Assembly (NCBI RefSeq): GCF_040834005.1
Contig: NZ_CP162129.1
Span: 911,501 to 975,500, forward strand
Reading direction: 5' to 3'
Source: Paenibacillus sp. PL2-23
Lineage (GTDB): Bacteria; Bacillota; Bacilli; Paenibacillales; Paenibacillaceae
DNA: 64,000 nt
In this document: positions 1 through 8,337 of the stretch, piece by piece
How positions within the stretch are numbered: position 1 is the first letter of the stretch
Layout of the letters: each line of letters starts with the position of its first letter
Notes under the pieces: generated by a model
Database searches by the model: none
Told to the model about the DNA's origin: nothing
Seen by the model: only the letters and a program-made list of their open reading frames with translations
Position numbers and translations under genes: made by a program

Positions 1-1350
1 GGGGTCCTGCCCGTCTTCGGCCGCATCGTGACGACCTTGTCGGGGCTGATCTGGACGACCGGGTTCGACGCCGTCGTGAACGCGATAAGCGTGCTGCTCA
101 TTACGCTGATGGTGCTGGCCGTTACGCTGCTCGCTTCCGCGCGCATCCGTTCGCTCCAGCCCGTCACGGCACTGCGCGGCGGCATCCGGACGCACAGCTT
201 CCGGCGCAACCGGTTCCCGCTCGACCGGGCGGCGGGCAGTCTGAACTGGCTGCTGGCCTGCAAGGCGATGATTATGAACAAGAAGCAGAACATCATGGTC
301 GCCTGCGTCATCGCGGCGATTACGTTCGCCTCTATTTTCTCCGTCGTACTGTACTATAACGTGGCTTCCGACAAAACGGCGTTTGTCCACCTCGTTGGCG
401 CGGAGACGTCGAACGTGATCGTGAACGCGGCTTCTGAGTCGGATAGCGGGAAGCTGATGGCGGACTTGGAAGGGATGGACGGCGTGCGGAAGGCGGCCTT
501 TCTCGATATGACCTCGATGAAGCTGGATGGCCAAAACGTGTTCACGTCGATTTCGGACGATTTCTCCAAGCTGGAGAACCAGAGCGTCTACGAAGGGCGC
601 TACCCGAAATACGACAACGAAATCGCGGTCTCCTGGGTCGTGGCGAAGCTGCTCGGCAAGGAGGTCGGCGATACGGTGACGGCGGAAGCGGGCGAAGCCT
701 CGTATACGTACCTCATCACCGGACTGAGCCAGTCCATTAGCAATTTGGGGCAGGCGGCTTATATGACCGTGCCGGGCGCGCAGCAGGTGATGCCGGACTA
801 TGCGGGAACGAGCATCAACGTCTATTTGGACGGCGTGGACAACAGCAGCTTCATGGATGAGGTCAAAGCCCAATACGGGAGCGAGGTCGGCGATATCGTC
901 GATATGGACGAGATGATCGACGGGCAGACCAGCATTTATATAGCCGCCGTGTTCGCCGTTATGGTGATCGTTCTGGTCATCACGATCCTGGTCGTCTCCT
1001 TGATTCTGTACCTGGTGATCAAGAAGATGATTTTGAAACGGAAGAAGGAGCTTGGTATTCTGAAAGCAACCGGGTATACGACGTTCCAGCTCATGACGCA
1101 GATCGCGCTTAGCTTCGTGCCGGTCGTCATCGCGGGCGTCTTCATTGGTGGCGTGCTGGGCATAATGGGCACGAACACGGTGCTGACGCTGCTGCTGTCC
1201 GGAGCGGGCATCCAGAAGGTTGATTTTATCGTACACGTGCCGCTGATCACAGCTCTGTGCACCGGACTGATCGGGTTCGCTTACGGCATCTCGATGCTGG
1301 TGTCCCGGGGGATCAAGCGAATTACGGCATACGGGTTGATTACGGAATAG
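1..1350 (+). CDS. ABC transporter permease, FtsX family (5' end outside window)
   Basis: The frame is open back to base 1, so the gene begins before the window; the GTG at 28 is only the first in-window start codon. The fragment opens with a membrane segment and a basic linker (ARIRSLQPVTALRGG) that look like the end of a first FtsX domain. A second half follows: a membrane helix near residue 90, an extracytoplasmic MacB-like domain of about 190 residues, and three C-terminal helices with the basic cytoplasmic loop typical of FtsX (KKMILKRKKELGILKATGY). The full protein was probably around 800 residues, with its ABC ATPase upstream. Substrate cannot be told; relatives in Firmicutes often handle antimicrobial peptides or lipids. 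It stops 22 bases before the Nudix gene, so co-transcription is possible. Confidence 0.85.
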   Translation, partial: GVLPVFGRIVTTLSGLIWTTGFDAVVNAISVLLITLMVLAVTLLASARIRSLQPVTALRGGIRTHSFRRNRFPLDRAAGSLNWLLACKAMIMNKKQNIMVACVIAAITFASIFSVVLYYNVASDKTAFVHLVGAETSNVIVNAASESDSGKLMADLEGMDGVRKAAFLDMTSMKLDGQNVFTSISDDFSKLENQSVYEGRYPKYDNEIAVSWVVAKLLGKEVGDTVTAEAGEASYTYLITGLSQSISNLGQAAYMTVPGAQQVMPDYAGTSINVYLDGVDNSSFMDEVKAQYGSEVGDIVDMDEMIDGQTSIYIAAVFAVMVIVLVITILVVSLILYLVIKKMILKRKKELGILKATGYTTFQLMTQIALSFVPVVIAGVFIGGVLGIMGTNTVLTLLLSGAGIQKVDFIVHVPLITALCTGLIGFAYGISMLVSRGIKRITAYGLITE

Positions 1351-1372
1351 TAGAGAGTAGGAGGGATTTCCC

Positions 1373-1798
1373 ATGGAGGAGCAACAGCTTGGCCGAAAAC
1401 AAATCCACGTCGTCGGAGCCGTCATCGTCCGGGAAGGCCTGGTGCTCTGCGCCCAGAGGGGGGCTGGCCAGTCTATGGCGTCCCTGTGGGAGTTTCCCGG
1501 CGGGAAAATCGAGATTGGGGAGACGCCGCAGGACGCGCTGAAGCGCGAGATCGCGGAGGAGATGCGGTGCCAGATCCGCGTCGGCGAGCGGGTGGAGTAT
1601 ACCGCCCACGAATACGCCTTCGGCATTGTGCATCTGACGACATTCTACTGTGAGGTACTGTCAGGCGAGCCGCAGCTGACGGAGCATGCCGCGATGCGCT
1701 GGCTGCGGCCGGAGGAGCTGCTGTCGCTGGAGTGGGCGCCGGCGGATGTGCCGGCCGTTCAGGCCATTATGAGCAAGTATGCTAATCCACATATGTAG
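1373..1798 (+). CDS. MutT/Nudix family hydrolase
   Basis: This 141-residue protein is a single Nudix domain, a family that cleaves nucleoside diphosphate-linked compounds, often damaged or non-canonical (d)NTPs. The Nudix box is visible from GKIEIGETPQDALKREIAEE: Gly, Glu seven positions later with ETP after the helix cap, then REIAEE carrying the metal-binding glutamates. The usual glycine after the EE pair is replaced by Arg (EEMRC), a mild deviation. The sequence GSLWEFPGGK-like stretch (ASLWEFPGGK) matches CTP pyrophosphohydrolase/8-oxo-dGTPase-type MutT proteins. A GGAGGG ribosome site precedes ATG 1373 and an intrinsic terminator follows the stop. Substrate is not predictable from sequence alone. 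Confidence 0.85.
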   Translation: MEEQQLGRKQIHVVGAVIVREGLVLCAQRGAGQSMASLWEFPGGKIEIGETPQDALKREIAEEMRCQIRVGERVEYTAHEYAFGIVHLTTFYCEVLSGEPQLTEHAAMRWLRPEELLSLEWAPADVPAVQAIMSKYANPHM

Positions 1799-1817
1799 CC
1801 CCAATCAAATAGTGATA

Positions 1818-1858
1818 CGCCGCTACGGTCACGGAGACCGCTGAAGCGGCGTTTTTTT
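1818..1858 (+). terminator. Intrinsic terminator after Nudix gene
   Basis: A two-tier hairpin: outer arms CGCCGCT (1818-1824) and AGCGGCG (1845-1851), inner arms CGGTC and GACCG (1826-1840), followed by seven T. Confidence 0.9.
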
Positions 1859-1992
1859 GCGTTCGTGGGGGTGGACGAGGGGGCAAACCTGACATGAGCG
1901 GCAATCTTTTCAGTCTGCTGTCATTTTATTCTGTTAAACTAGCAGGCAGGGACGTGATTCGTAGAATCATAGGAAGAGAGGCAGGGGAATAC

Positions 1993-4452
1993 GTGTTACC
2001 ATCAACTGTAATGAGCTTGGTTGCCTGGCGGAGACTAATTGCCGCAGGCTTGATCATCGCGCTGCTTGCTGGAATCGTTCAGGGCAGCACTGTCAGCTAC
2101 GCTGCTGACGATACGGAAATACAAGGGTCAGTGTCCGTAGGAAGTACAGCGGTCCCAGCGGATGGCGTTAGTCAGACTATGGTGTCGTTAACGCTGACGG
2201 ATACGAACGGCGACAGGGTTGCTGTAGCTGCGGATAAGGTGAGGTTTATGGCTTCTCAAGGTGTTCTGGATGGAAATGTCACGCACACCGCAGGGCAATA
2301 TTCATTGGTGCTCACCGCACCGACGACGGCGGGGTCTGCGTATATTATGGCCGAGGTGGACGGCGAGTGGGTAGATGATATCGCTTGGGTGAGCTTCACG
2401 CCAGGTGCGCCTTCCGCGAATCATTCTGTTGTTCACGCTGCGAGTGCGACGCTTCCTGCCGATGGACTAAGCCAGACGCTGGTGACCATTCAGCTGAAGG
2501 ACCAATATGGCAATAACGTATCGGAACTAGCGGATTCTCTACAGGTGACGACGTCGCTCGGTAGCTTGAGCGGTGTGTCTCATCAGTCCCATGGCGAATA
2601 TGCTGCCAAGCTTGTTTCGCCGACATGGGGTGAGCTTGGGAGCTGGGAGGAGAGCGAGGATCTGGAGCAGGATTCTGAACCTCAATTCATAGATGGTGCC
2701 ATTCCGGATGAGACTCCGAACGATGAGCCAATCTCTGTATTCATTGCATCTGTCTATGAGCGGCACGGCATCTATCAGGCGCTTCTGACGGCTCCAGAGG
2801 AAGCGGGCACGGCGACGATTTCGGCTTCTTTGAACGGAACGCCGCTTGTTTCGAGTGTGGATGTGACTTTTACGGAAGGGCCGCCGCCTAATCCGGTGAC
2901 GGGAATTGTTTTTGGTCAAGGGTCCTATTCGCTTGCTCCGGGTGAAGATGTGGCAACCTTGGTAGAGGCGACGAGGGCGGATGAGAGTAAAGTGAATGTC
3001 ACTGCGGCTGCGACTTTTTCTATAGCTAATACGGCGATTGCGACGGTAGACAACAGCGGGGTTGTGCGAGGAGCAGGGGTTGGTGAAACGGTACTGACCG
3101 CGCAATATGGCGGTTTTACGGCGGAGGCAACGATTCGAGTGGTGGAAGAGGTGGTCACTCCAACACCAACTCCAACACCGACGCCAACACCAACCGCGAC
3201 ATCAACATCAACAACAACGCCAACACCAACGGCGACAACTGCTCCTGTTACATCCACACCGAGTCCCGTTCCGACGGCAACGGGGGGAGCAGATGGCTTG
3301 GAAATCGGAGGCAAGACGCAGAATGGTGAATCAAGCCGCTGGTTGGTCACGACTGCTGATATTGAGAAGGGCATGATTGAGGTTGCATTGGAGGAAGGCG
3401 GCACCATTGAGGTGACGGCGTCCACGCTGGATGCTATCCGTTCTCGCAACGCGGGAGCGGTGCTTGTCGCCAAGGCTGGCAGCGCCTCAATGTCGCTTCC
3501 ATTTGCTGAGCTTGACGTGAAGCGCTTCGCGGAGGAGTTCGGCATGCCGGAGGATGCGATCCGCTTCGAGGTTATCATTCAGCCGCCGGATCAGGCAACG
3601 AATCTGACGATAAGCCGGACAGTCGAAGGGATGCAAGGGGAGCTGCTGGGAGCTCCGATTGTTTTCGAGATTCAGGTGATTGGGGAGAACGGTCAGAGTG
3701 TATTCTTGAATCGATTCGATCGGTACGTGGAACGAACGATTGAGCTTGAGTCCAAGCGTGTAGCGAAGACGGCTACAGGTGTGTGGTGGGACCCCGTCTC
3801 GGGCCAGCTAAGGTTTGTTCCAACCTCCTTGGTTAGTAAGAACGGCCAGTGGACGGCAGTTATGAAGCGGCAGGGAGCCAGTGTCTATGCTGTCATTGAT
3901 CGTCCTGTTACATTCGCAGATGTTAGGGGACATTGGTCATCCGCCGATGTGGAACTCATGGCCTCCAAGCTGCTAGTTAATGGACGAAGTGCTGATGTGT
4001 TCGATCCCGATGCGACGATTACTCGTGCGGAGATTGCGGCCTTGCTTGTCAGAGGGCTCGGTTTGGCGGAAGCAGCAGCGTCGAGTCCATTCTCCGATGT
4101 GCAAGGCGGCTGGTATGAAGGGGCTGTGAGCGCGGCGAGCCAAGCCGGTCTCGTATCCGGTTATGGGAATGGTACATTCCGGCCAGCGCAGAGGATTACC
4201 CGCGAGGAGCTTGTCCTAATGGTTATGCGGGCGTACCGTTACACGGGATCAGATGCGACTGTGGTTGAGATGCCTTATGTGCCGTTTGGCGATGAAGTCG
4301 GAATTTCGGGGTGGGCGGTAGACGATATTAAGCTAGCACAACAGCTGGGTATCATTCAAAGGAGCGATTTGTTCCGTCCTGAAGGCACGACAACCCGAGC
4401 AGAGGCAGTGACGGTGCTGAGACGAATGCTGGAGCTTATTTCATTCATTTAA
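1993..4452 (+). CDS. Secreted S-layer-homology protein with invasin-like (Big) domains
   Basis: A cell-surface protein of about 820 residues. GTG 1993 is preferred because a purine-rich site (AGGCAGGGG) lies just upstream and it starts a clean signal peptide ending near VSYA; an in-frame ATG at 1894 would add 33 residues before it. Two invasin/Big_1-like repeats follow, each with the PADGxSQT motif, then a Big_2-like domain (VVRGAGVGETVLTAQY). A Thr-Pro linker lies at about 3156-3290 and an unassigned beta-rich region after it. Three SLH motifs at about 3905-4445 end the protein (FADVRGHW, FSDVQGGW, then a divergent third), and should bind pyruvylated cell-wall polymer. The collagen-like gene starts 23 bases later, so the two probably form an operon. 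Ligand unknown. Confidence 0.85.
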   Translation: MLPSTVMSLVAWRRLIAAGLIIALLAGIVQGSTVSYAADDTEIQGSVSVGSTAVPADGVSQTMVSLTLTDTNGDRVAVAADKVRFMASQGVLDGNVTHTAGQYSLVLTAPTTAGSAYIMAEVDGEWVDDIAWVSFTPGAPSANHSVVHAASATLPADGLSQTLVTIQLKDQYGNNVSELADSLQVTTSLGSLSGVSHQSHGEYAAKLVSPTWGELGSWEESEDLEQDSEPQFIDGAIPDETPNDEPISVFIASVYERHGIYQALLTAPEEAGTATISASLNGTPLVSSVDVTFTEGPPPNPVTGIVFGQGSYSLAPGEDVATLVEATRADESKVNVTAAATFSIANTAIATVDNSGVVRGAGVGETVLTAQYGGFTAEATIRVVEEVVTPTPTPTPTPTPTATSTSTTTPTPTATTAPVTSTPSPVPTATGGADGLEIGGKTQNGESSRWLVTTADIEKGMIEVALEEGGTIEVTASTLDAIRSRNAGAVLVAKAGSASMSLPFAELDVKRFAEEFGMPEDAIRFEVIIQPPDQATNLTISRTVEGMQGELLGAPIVFEIQVIGENGQSVFLNRFDRYVERTIELESKRVAKTATGVWWDPVSGQLRFVPTSLVSKNGQWTAVMKRQGASVYAVIDRPVTFADVRGHWSSADVELMASKLLVNGRSADVFDPDATITRAEIAALLVRGLGLAEAAASSPFSDVQGGWYEGAVSAASQAGLVSGYGNGTFRPAQRITREELVLMVMRAYRYTGSDATVVEMPYVPFGDEVGISGWAVDDIKLAQQLGIIQRSDLFRPEGTTTRAEAVTVLRRMLELISFI

Positions 4453-4475
4453 CTGCGGAATAACGAGAGGAGAAC

Positions 4476-6134
4476 ATGGATATGAAGACAAAGTTCACAG
4501 GGAAGCTGCTGGCGGCTGTGCTTGTTGTGCTGCTGGGCATTAATATACAAGGCTCGTGGGCAGCCTCCACGGTGGTTGATTTTATCCAGATATGCGTAAG
4601 CGACAATGGTAAAATGAACCTGATAGCACCCGAGGCAAGCTGCGCCGCCAACCAGAGGAGTTATACGCTGAATCTGAAGGGCGACCAAGGACCAGTTGGT
4701 CCTCGTGGCGAGACTGGCCCGGCCGGCCCAGCAGGAGCGGATGGCGCGCAAGGCCCAGCCGGCCCAGCCGGTCCAGCCGGCCCGGCAGGAGCGGACGGCG
4801 CGCAAGGCCCAGCTGGTACAGCGGGAGCAGACGGCGCGCAGGGTCCAGCCGGTCCAGCGGGAGCGGACGGTGCGCAGGGTCCAGCAGGTCCAGCGGGAGC
4901 AGACGGCGCGCAGGGTCCAGCAGGTCCAGCAGGTGCGGATGGAGCACAGGGTCCAGCAGGTCCAGCAGGAGCGGACGGCGCGCAGGGTCCAGCCGGTCCA
5001 GCAGGAGCGGACGGTGCGCAAGGTCCAGCCGGTCCAGCGGGAGCGGACGGCGCGCAGGGCCCAGCCGGCCCGGCAGGAGCGGACGGCGCGCAAGGCCCAG
5101 CTGGTCCAGCCGGTCCAGCAGGAGCGGACGGCGCGCAGGGTCCGGCAGGTCCAGCGGGCCCAGCAGGACCCGCAGGGGCTCCAGGCGCACAGGGACCGAT
5201 GGGTCCGGCTGGTCCGCAAGGTCCGGCTGGAGGAGGGGACAGCTTGTACGGGGATGGCTCAGCAGGCGCGCTGAATGTCCCAGTTGGCAGTACGCTTGAT
5301 CTGACGACGGCATCCGGTGTTAATTCACTCCAGGGCAAAGCCAACATGCAGTTCACAAGCATTACCATTGGGGGCACTCTTATTGTACCAAGCGGTACTC
5401 TATTACGAGCAACTGAAAATATTCTCATCACGGGTGCCATTAGTGTAGCTACCGGCGCCCAGGATAATGGTCCCGGAAGCCCGGATTCTGGCATTTCATT
5501 AGCAGAGGCTGGTGTGCTGAATGGGGGAATCGGCGTCGCTTATTTACAGGCTGCCCAGCTCACAATGCCTTCTGCAACGGCTGGAGGCGCCGGTAATCGA
5601 ATACCGAATGGTTCAGGCGGGGAGGGCGGCGGCTCTCTTGTGCTAGTAGCCAAGGGCAGCGTAACCTTGAGTGCCAGTGGCACAATTAATGCCAATGGAG
5701 CGGACGGTGTACTGAATCCCGTCTCGGGACAAGGCATTATTGGAACGGGCGGCGGCGGTGGCGGAGTTGTGGTAATAGGCTCCAAGAGCAGCATTACTAT
5801 GCAAGGAATCATTCGTGCACGGGGAGGCAATGGCTCCGATGGTTTTGACGGGAATGGCGGCAACTCCGAAGGCGGTGGCGGCGGAGGAGGCGGTGGCATT
5901 GTGCATCTTATTGCGCCGAGTGAACCGTCTGTTACGGGTACAGTGTCTGTGAATGGAGGCTCAGGGGGCAACCATTCCGGCGCCTCTGCCAATATGTCAT
6001 CCGGCGGAGGTGGCGGAGCGAGCGGAGGCAATGGCGGCAACGGCACTTCGTCAGTGGCCCCAAGCAGCTCAGGTGCAGCAGGTCACTTCATAACGACGGT
6101 GGCTAATGCCCCGGAGAATCTGTTTCTGAAGTAG
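4476..6134 (+). CDS. Secreted collagen-like (Gly-X-Y) protein with glycine-rich C-terminus
   Basis: A 552-residue secreted protein. The signal peptide ([20 protein letters not shown]) is followed by a short region with two Cys, then about 180 residues of Gly-X-Y triplets dominated by [12 protein letters not shown] units. The C-terminal half is Gly/Ser/Val-rich with blocks such as [11 protein letters not shown] and resembles a repetitive beta-helix rather than a known enzyme. AGGAG at 4468-4472 sits 3 bases before ATG 4476 but 9 before ATG 4482, so 4482 may be the true start. There is no SLH or LPxTG anchor, so it may be released or held by its SLH-protein neighbour. Bacterial collagen-like proteins serve as filaments, adhesins or spore-surface fibres; which applies here is unknown. 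A terminator follows. Confidence 0.85.
   Translation: MDMKTKFTGKLLAAVLVVLLGINIQGSWAASTVVDFIQICVSDNGKMNLIAPEASCAANQRSYTLNLKGDQGPVGPRGETGPAGPAGADGAQGPAGPAGPAGPAGADGAQGPAGTAGADGAQGPAGPAGADGAQGPAGPAGADGAQGPAGPAGADGAQGPAGPAGADGAQGPAGPAGADGAQGPAGPAGADGAQGPAGPAGADGAQGPAGPAGPAGADGAQGPAGPAGPAGPAGAPGAQGPMGPAGPQGPAGGGDSLYGDGSAGALNVPVGSTLDLTTASGVNSLQGKANMQFTSITIGGTLIVPSGTLLRATENILITGAISVATGAQDNGPGSPDSGISLAEAGVLNGGIGVAYLQAAQLTMPSATAGGAGNRIPNGSGGEGGGSLVLVAKGSVTLSASGTINANGADGVLNPVSGQGIIGTGGGGGGVVVIGSKSSITMQGIIRARGGNGSDGFDGNGGNSEGGGGGGGGGIVHLIAPSEPSVTGTVSVNGGSGGNHSGASANMSSGGGGGASGGNGGNGTSSVAPSSSGAAGHFITTVANAPENLFLK
4680..5231 (+). repeat. Collagen-like coding repeats (36-bp units)
   Basis: In-frame repeat encoding Gly-X-Y triplets, mostly a 12-residue unit ([12 protein letters not shown]) with silent differences among copies and local loss or gain of GPA triplets. 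Such arrays change length by slippage. The long open frames in the other frames and on the minus strand are by-products of the repeat. Confidence 0.9.
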
Positions 6135-6164
6135 TCGAGCAAGTCAGAGGCTTATCATAACAAG

Positions 6165-6205
6165 TAGCGGTGCAGGGTTTAAGCTCCCGGCACCGCTATT
6201 TGTTG
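6165..6205 (+). terminator. Intrinsic terminator after collagen-like gene
   Basis: Arms TAGCGGTGC (6165-6173) and GCACCGCTA (6190-6198) are perfect complements, followed by TTTGTTG. Confidence 0.85.
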
Positions 6206-6291
6206 TATATGGTGAGCAGCTGCACGACCGGCGCGCGGCAGGACTGGCTTTAGCTCATTCATCAGACGTGATCACGTGCGCCGAAGAAGGG

Positions 6292-6801
6292 GTTAGCTGG
6301 TGCAATAACCACACGTGGTGTCGTTGTTGCACCGAATCAGCAGATAGTTGGTGCAATAAGCACACGCGGTGTCGTTGTTGCGCCGAATCAGCGGTTAGCT
6401 GGTGCCGTAACCACACGTGGAGTCGTTGTTGCGCCGAATTAGCGGTTAGCAGGTGCAATAAGCACACGTGGTGTCGTTGTTGCGGCGAATCAGCGGATAG
6501 TTGGTGCCATAACCACACTTGGAGTCGTTGTTGCGCCGAAGAAGGGGTTAGCAGGTGCAATAAGCACACGTGGTGTCGTTGTTGCGGCGAAGAAGCGGTA
6601 AGTTGGCGCAATAACCACACGCGGTGTCGTTGTTGCGGCGAATCAGCGGATAGTTGGTGCCATAACCACACTTGGAGTCGTTGTTGCGCCGAAGAAGGGG
6701 TTAGTTGGTGCAATAAGCACACGCGGTGTCGTTGTTGCGGCGAATCAGCGGTTAGCTGGTGCCGTAACCACACGTGGAGTCGTTGTTGCACCGAAGAAGG
6801 A
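6292..6801. repeat. Tandem array of ten 51-bp hairpin repeats
   Basis: Ten consecutive units of exactly 51 bp, with a partial copy just upstream (6278-6291). Units 5 and 8 are identical; others differ at scattered positions. Within a unit the arms of GGTGCAATAACCACAC and GTGTCGTTGTTGCGCC are near-complements around a GTG loop, so each copy can fold into a stem of about 16 pairs with a few mismatches or G-U pairs. Because 51 is a multiple of three, reading frames stay open across it on both strands; this is not evidence of coding. The + strand frame (Cys-rich, 6268-7074) has no ribosome site and would read through a terminator into the next gene. Related decayed copies lie near 62.8 kb. Confidence 0.9.
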
Positions 6802-6854
6802 GCGATGCGGGAATTAGTGGTTCCGCCAGACCGCTTTTCGGCTATTAATCGTTG

Positions 6855-6886
6855 CCGCAGCCTGCCCGGGCTGCGGTTTTCTTTTC
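6855..6886 (+). terminator. Intrinsic terminator downstream of the 51-bp array
   Basis: Arms CCGCAGCC (6855-6862) and GGCTGCGG (6869-6876) followed by TTTTCTTTTC. No supported gene lies between this and the previous terminator at 6165-6205, so it would end a transcript made of the repeat array itself. Confidence 0.75.
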
Positions 6887-6973
6887 TCTCCCTGCGTATG
6901 GAAGGGCGAACGGTATGGACACAATGCATAACAAAACGGATGATGCGGATGAAGATAGAGGGGTGGGCGGTGG

Positions 6974-8266
6974 ATGAAATCACGGATATGGATGCAAGAG
7001 GTGCGGCCATTCCCCTCAAGGGGCACGCCTTATGCCGGCGACTTTATCGTGCTGGGCTACAATCGAGAGGCTGACGAGTTCATCGCTGGAGTGCAGCGAG
7101 ACGGCGCGATCGTGCATATGGGCACGTTCGCTCGCGGTCTGAAGGCGGAGGAGAAGGAGGCGCTGATCCAGGCCATCACGGCGAACCGGAGCGAGAGGGG
7201 GGACAGCAGCGATTCCACAACCATTTGGGTGAAGCCTGGCATTTGCGTAGAGCTGGCGTTTGCGTCGCAAGTGGGAGAGGAGCTGGCGGGACTGGTGTTC
7301 CGTGCCTTCCGGCTTCAGACAAGCTGGCAGTCCTGCACCTGGAACAAGCTTGTGGTGGACAACGCGCTTGTCGGAACGGGAGTGTCCCTGACAAGCCCGG
7401 ACAAATGGATCTGGCCGTCGGCCCAGCCGCATATCGACAAGGAGGGCTACCTCGCGTATTTGGCGCAGATGGCTCCGGTGATGCTGCCGTTCCTGGCGAA
7501 TCGGCTTCTGACGACGATCCGTTACCCTCAAGGGGCGGGGGGAGAGTCCTTTTATCAGAAAAATTGTCCCGACTACGCGCCCTCCTTCATCCCAACCGGT
7601 CAGCACGAGGGGATCAACTATATCATCTGCAACGACCTGGCCACCTTGATGTGGCTAGGGAATCAGAATACGATTGAATACCACCTTCCGTTCAATCGGT
7701 TCGGAGAGGAGAAGCCGCTCGAGATTGTGCTGGACCTCGATCCTCCTGGGAGAGAGGCGTTTCCGCTGGCTGTGAAGGCCGCCGCCGAGATTCGCAGCAT
7801 TCTTGACTCCTTCGGCATGACGGGGTATCCCAAGCTGTCAGGCAATAAGGGGCTGCAGGTGCATATCCCGCTGGACCCCAGTCTAGCGCTTACCTACGAT
7901 GATGCGAGGGTGTTCACGTCATTCGTGGCTCAATATTTGGTGGAGCGGTTCCCGGACAGCTTCACGACGGAGCGGCTGAAGAAGAACAGGGGGAAGCGGC
8001 TGTATGTCGATTATGTGCAGCATGCCGCAGGCAAAACCATCATCTGTCCTTATTCCCCGAGAGGGAATGAGCATGCAGGCATCGCGGCGCCCCTGCGATG
8101 GGAGGAAGTGAACGAGCGGCTGAGGCCGGAGACGTTCACTATGCCGTTCGTGCTGCAGCGGCTGGCGTCCGAAGGCTGCCCGATGGCGGACTGCTTCGAG
8201 ACGGGCAACCGTCAAGCAAGCAACGTAATTGCTCTGCTGAGGGAGAAGGCGAGGGTTAGGCGGTAA
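6974..8266 (+). CDS. LigD-type polymerase/primase with N-terminal ligase OB-like domain; no adenylation domain
   Basis: A 430-residue protein. Residues about 20-125 resemble the C-terminal OB domain of ATP-dependent DNA ligases (GDFIVLGY, GTFARGL, IWVKPGICVELAF). The rest is the polymerase/primase domain of bacterial non-homologous end-joining LigD: catalytic DLDPP in motif I, SGNKGLQVHI in motif II and YVDYVQHAAGKT in motif III. Bacillus LigD is ligase followed by polymerase; here the KxDG-bearing adenylation domain is absent and nothing upstream encodes it. The protein therefore looks like the second half of a split LigD, with the nucleotidyltransferase presumably elsewhere. No Ku gene lies in the window. 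The start at 6974 is preceded by a G-rich site. Confidence 0.8.
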   Translation: MKSRIWMQEVRPFPSRGTPYAGDFIVLGYNREADEFIAGVQRDGAIVHMGTFARGLKAEEKEALIQAITANRSERGDSSDSTTIWVKPGICVELAFASQVGEELAGLVFRAFRLQTSWQSCTWNKLVVDNALVGTGVSLTSPDKWIWPSAQPHIDKEGYLAYLAQMAPVMLPFLANRLLTTIRYPQGAGGESFYQKNCPDYAPSFIPTGQHEGINYIICNDLATLMWLGNQNTIEYHLPFNRFGEEKPLEIVLDLDPPGREAFPLAVKAAAEIRSILDSFGMTGYPKLSGNKGLQVHIPLDPSLALTYDDARVFTSFVAQYLVERFPDSFTTERLKKNRGKRLYVDYVQHAAGKTIICPYSPRGNEHAGIAAPLRWEEVNERLRPETFTMPFVLQRLASEGCPMADCFETGNRQASNVIALLREKARVRR

Positions 8267-8284
8267 TGTCGACGTATACGATAA

Positions 8285-8329
8285 CAGCCAGAAGGAGGGG
8301 CTCATCATGCGAGTCCCTCCTTCTGGCTG
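8285..8329. terminator. Bidirectional hairpin between convergent genes
   Basis: A perfect 15-bp stem (8285-8299 with 8315-8329, CAGCCAGAAGGAGGG arms) between the convergent polymerase and chemoreceptor genes. The T tracts are poor, so termination efficiency is uncertain. Confidence 0.7.
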
Positions 8330-8337
8330 TATGGGGA

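Noticed and set aside
4582-5494. Long open frames on the minus strand and in other plus frames over the collagen-like gene
   Set aside because: They arise from the GC-rich 36-bp repeat and have Pro/Arg/Leu-rich compositions with no signal or family resemblance.
6268-7074. Cys-rich 268-residue open frame across the 51-bp array, and the antisense frame at 6255-7019
   Set aside because: Both strands stay open because the period is a multiple of three; there is no ribosome site, the plus frame runs through a terminator and into the next gene, and the repeat recurs decayed and reversed elsewhere.
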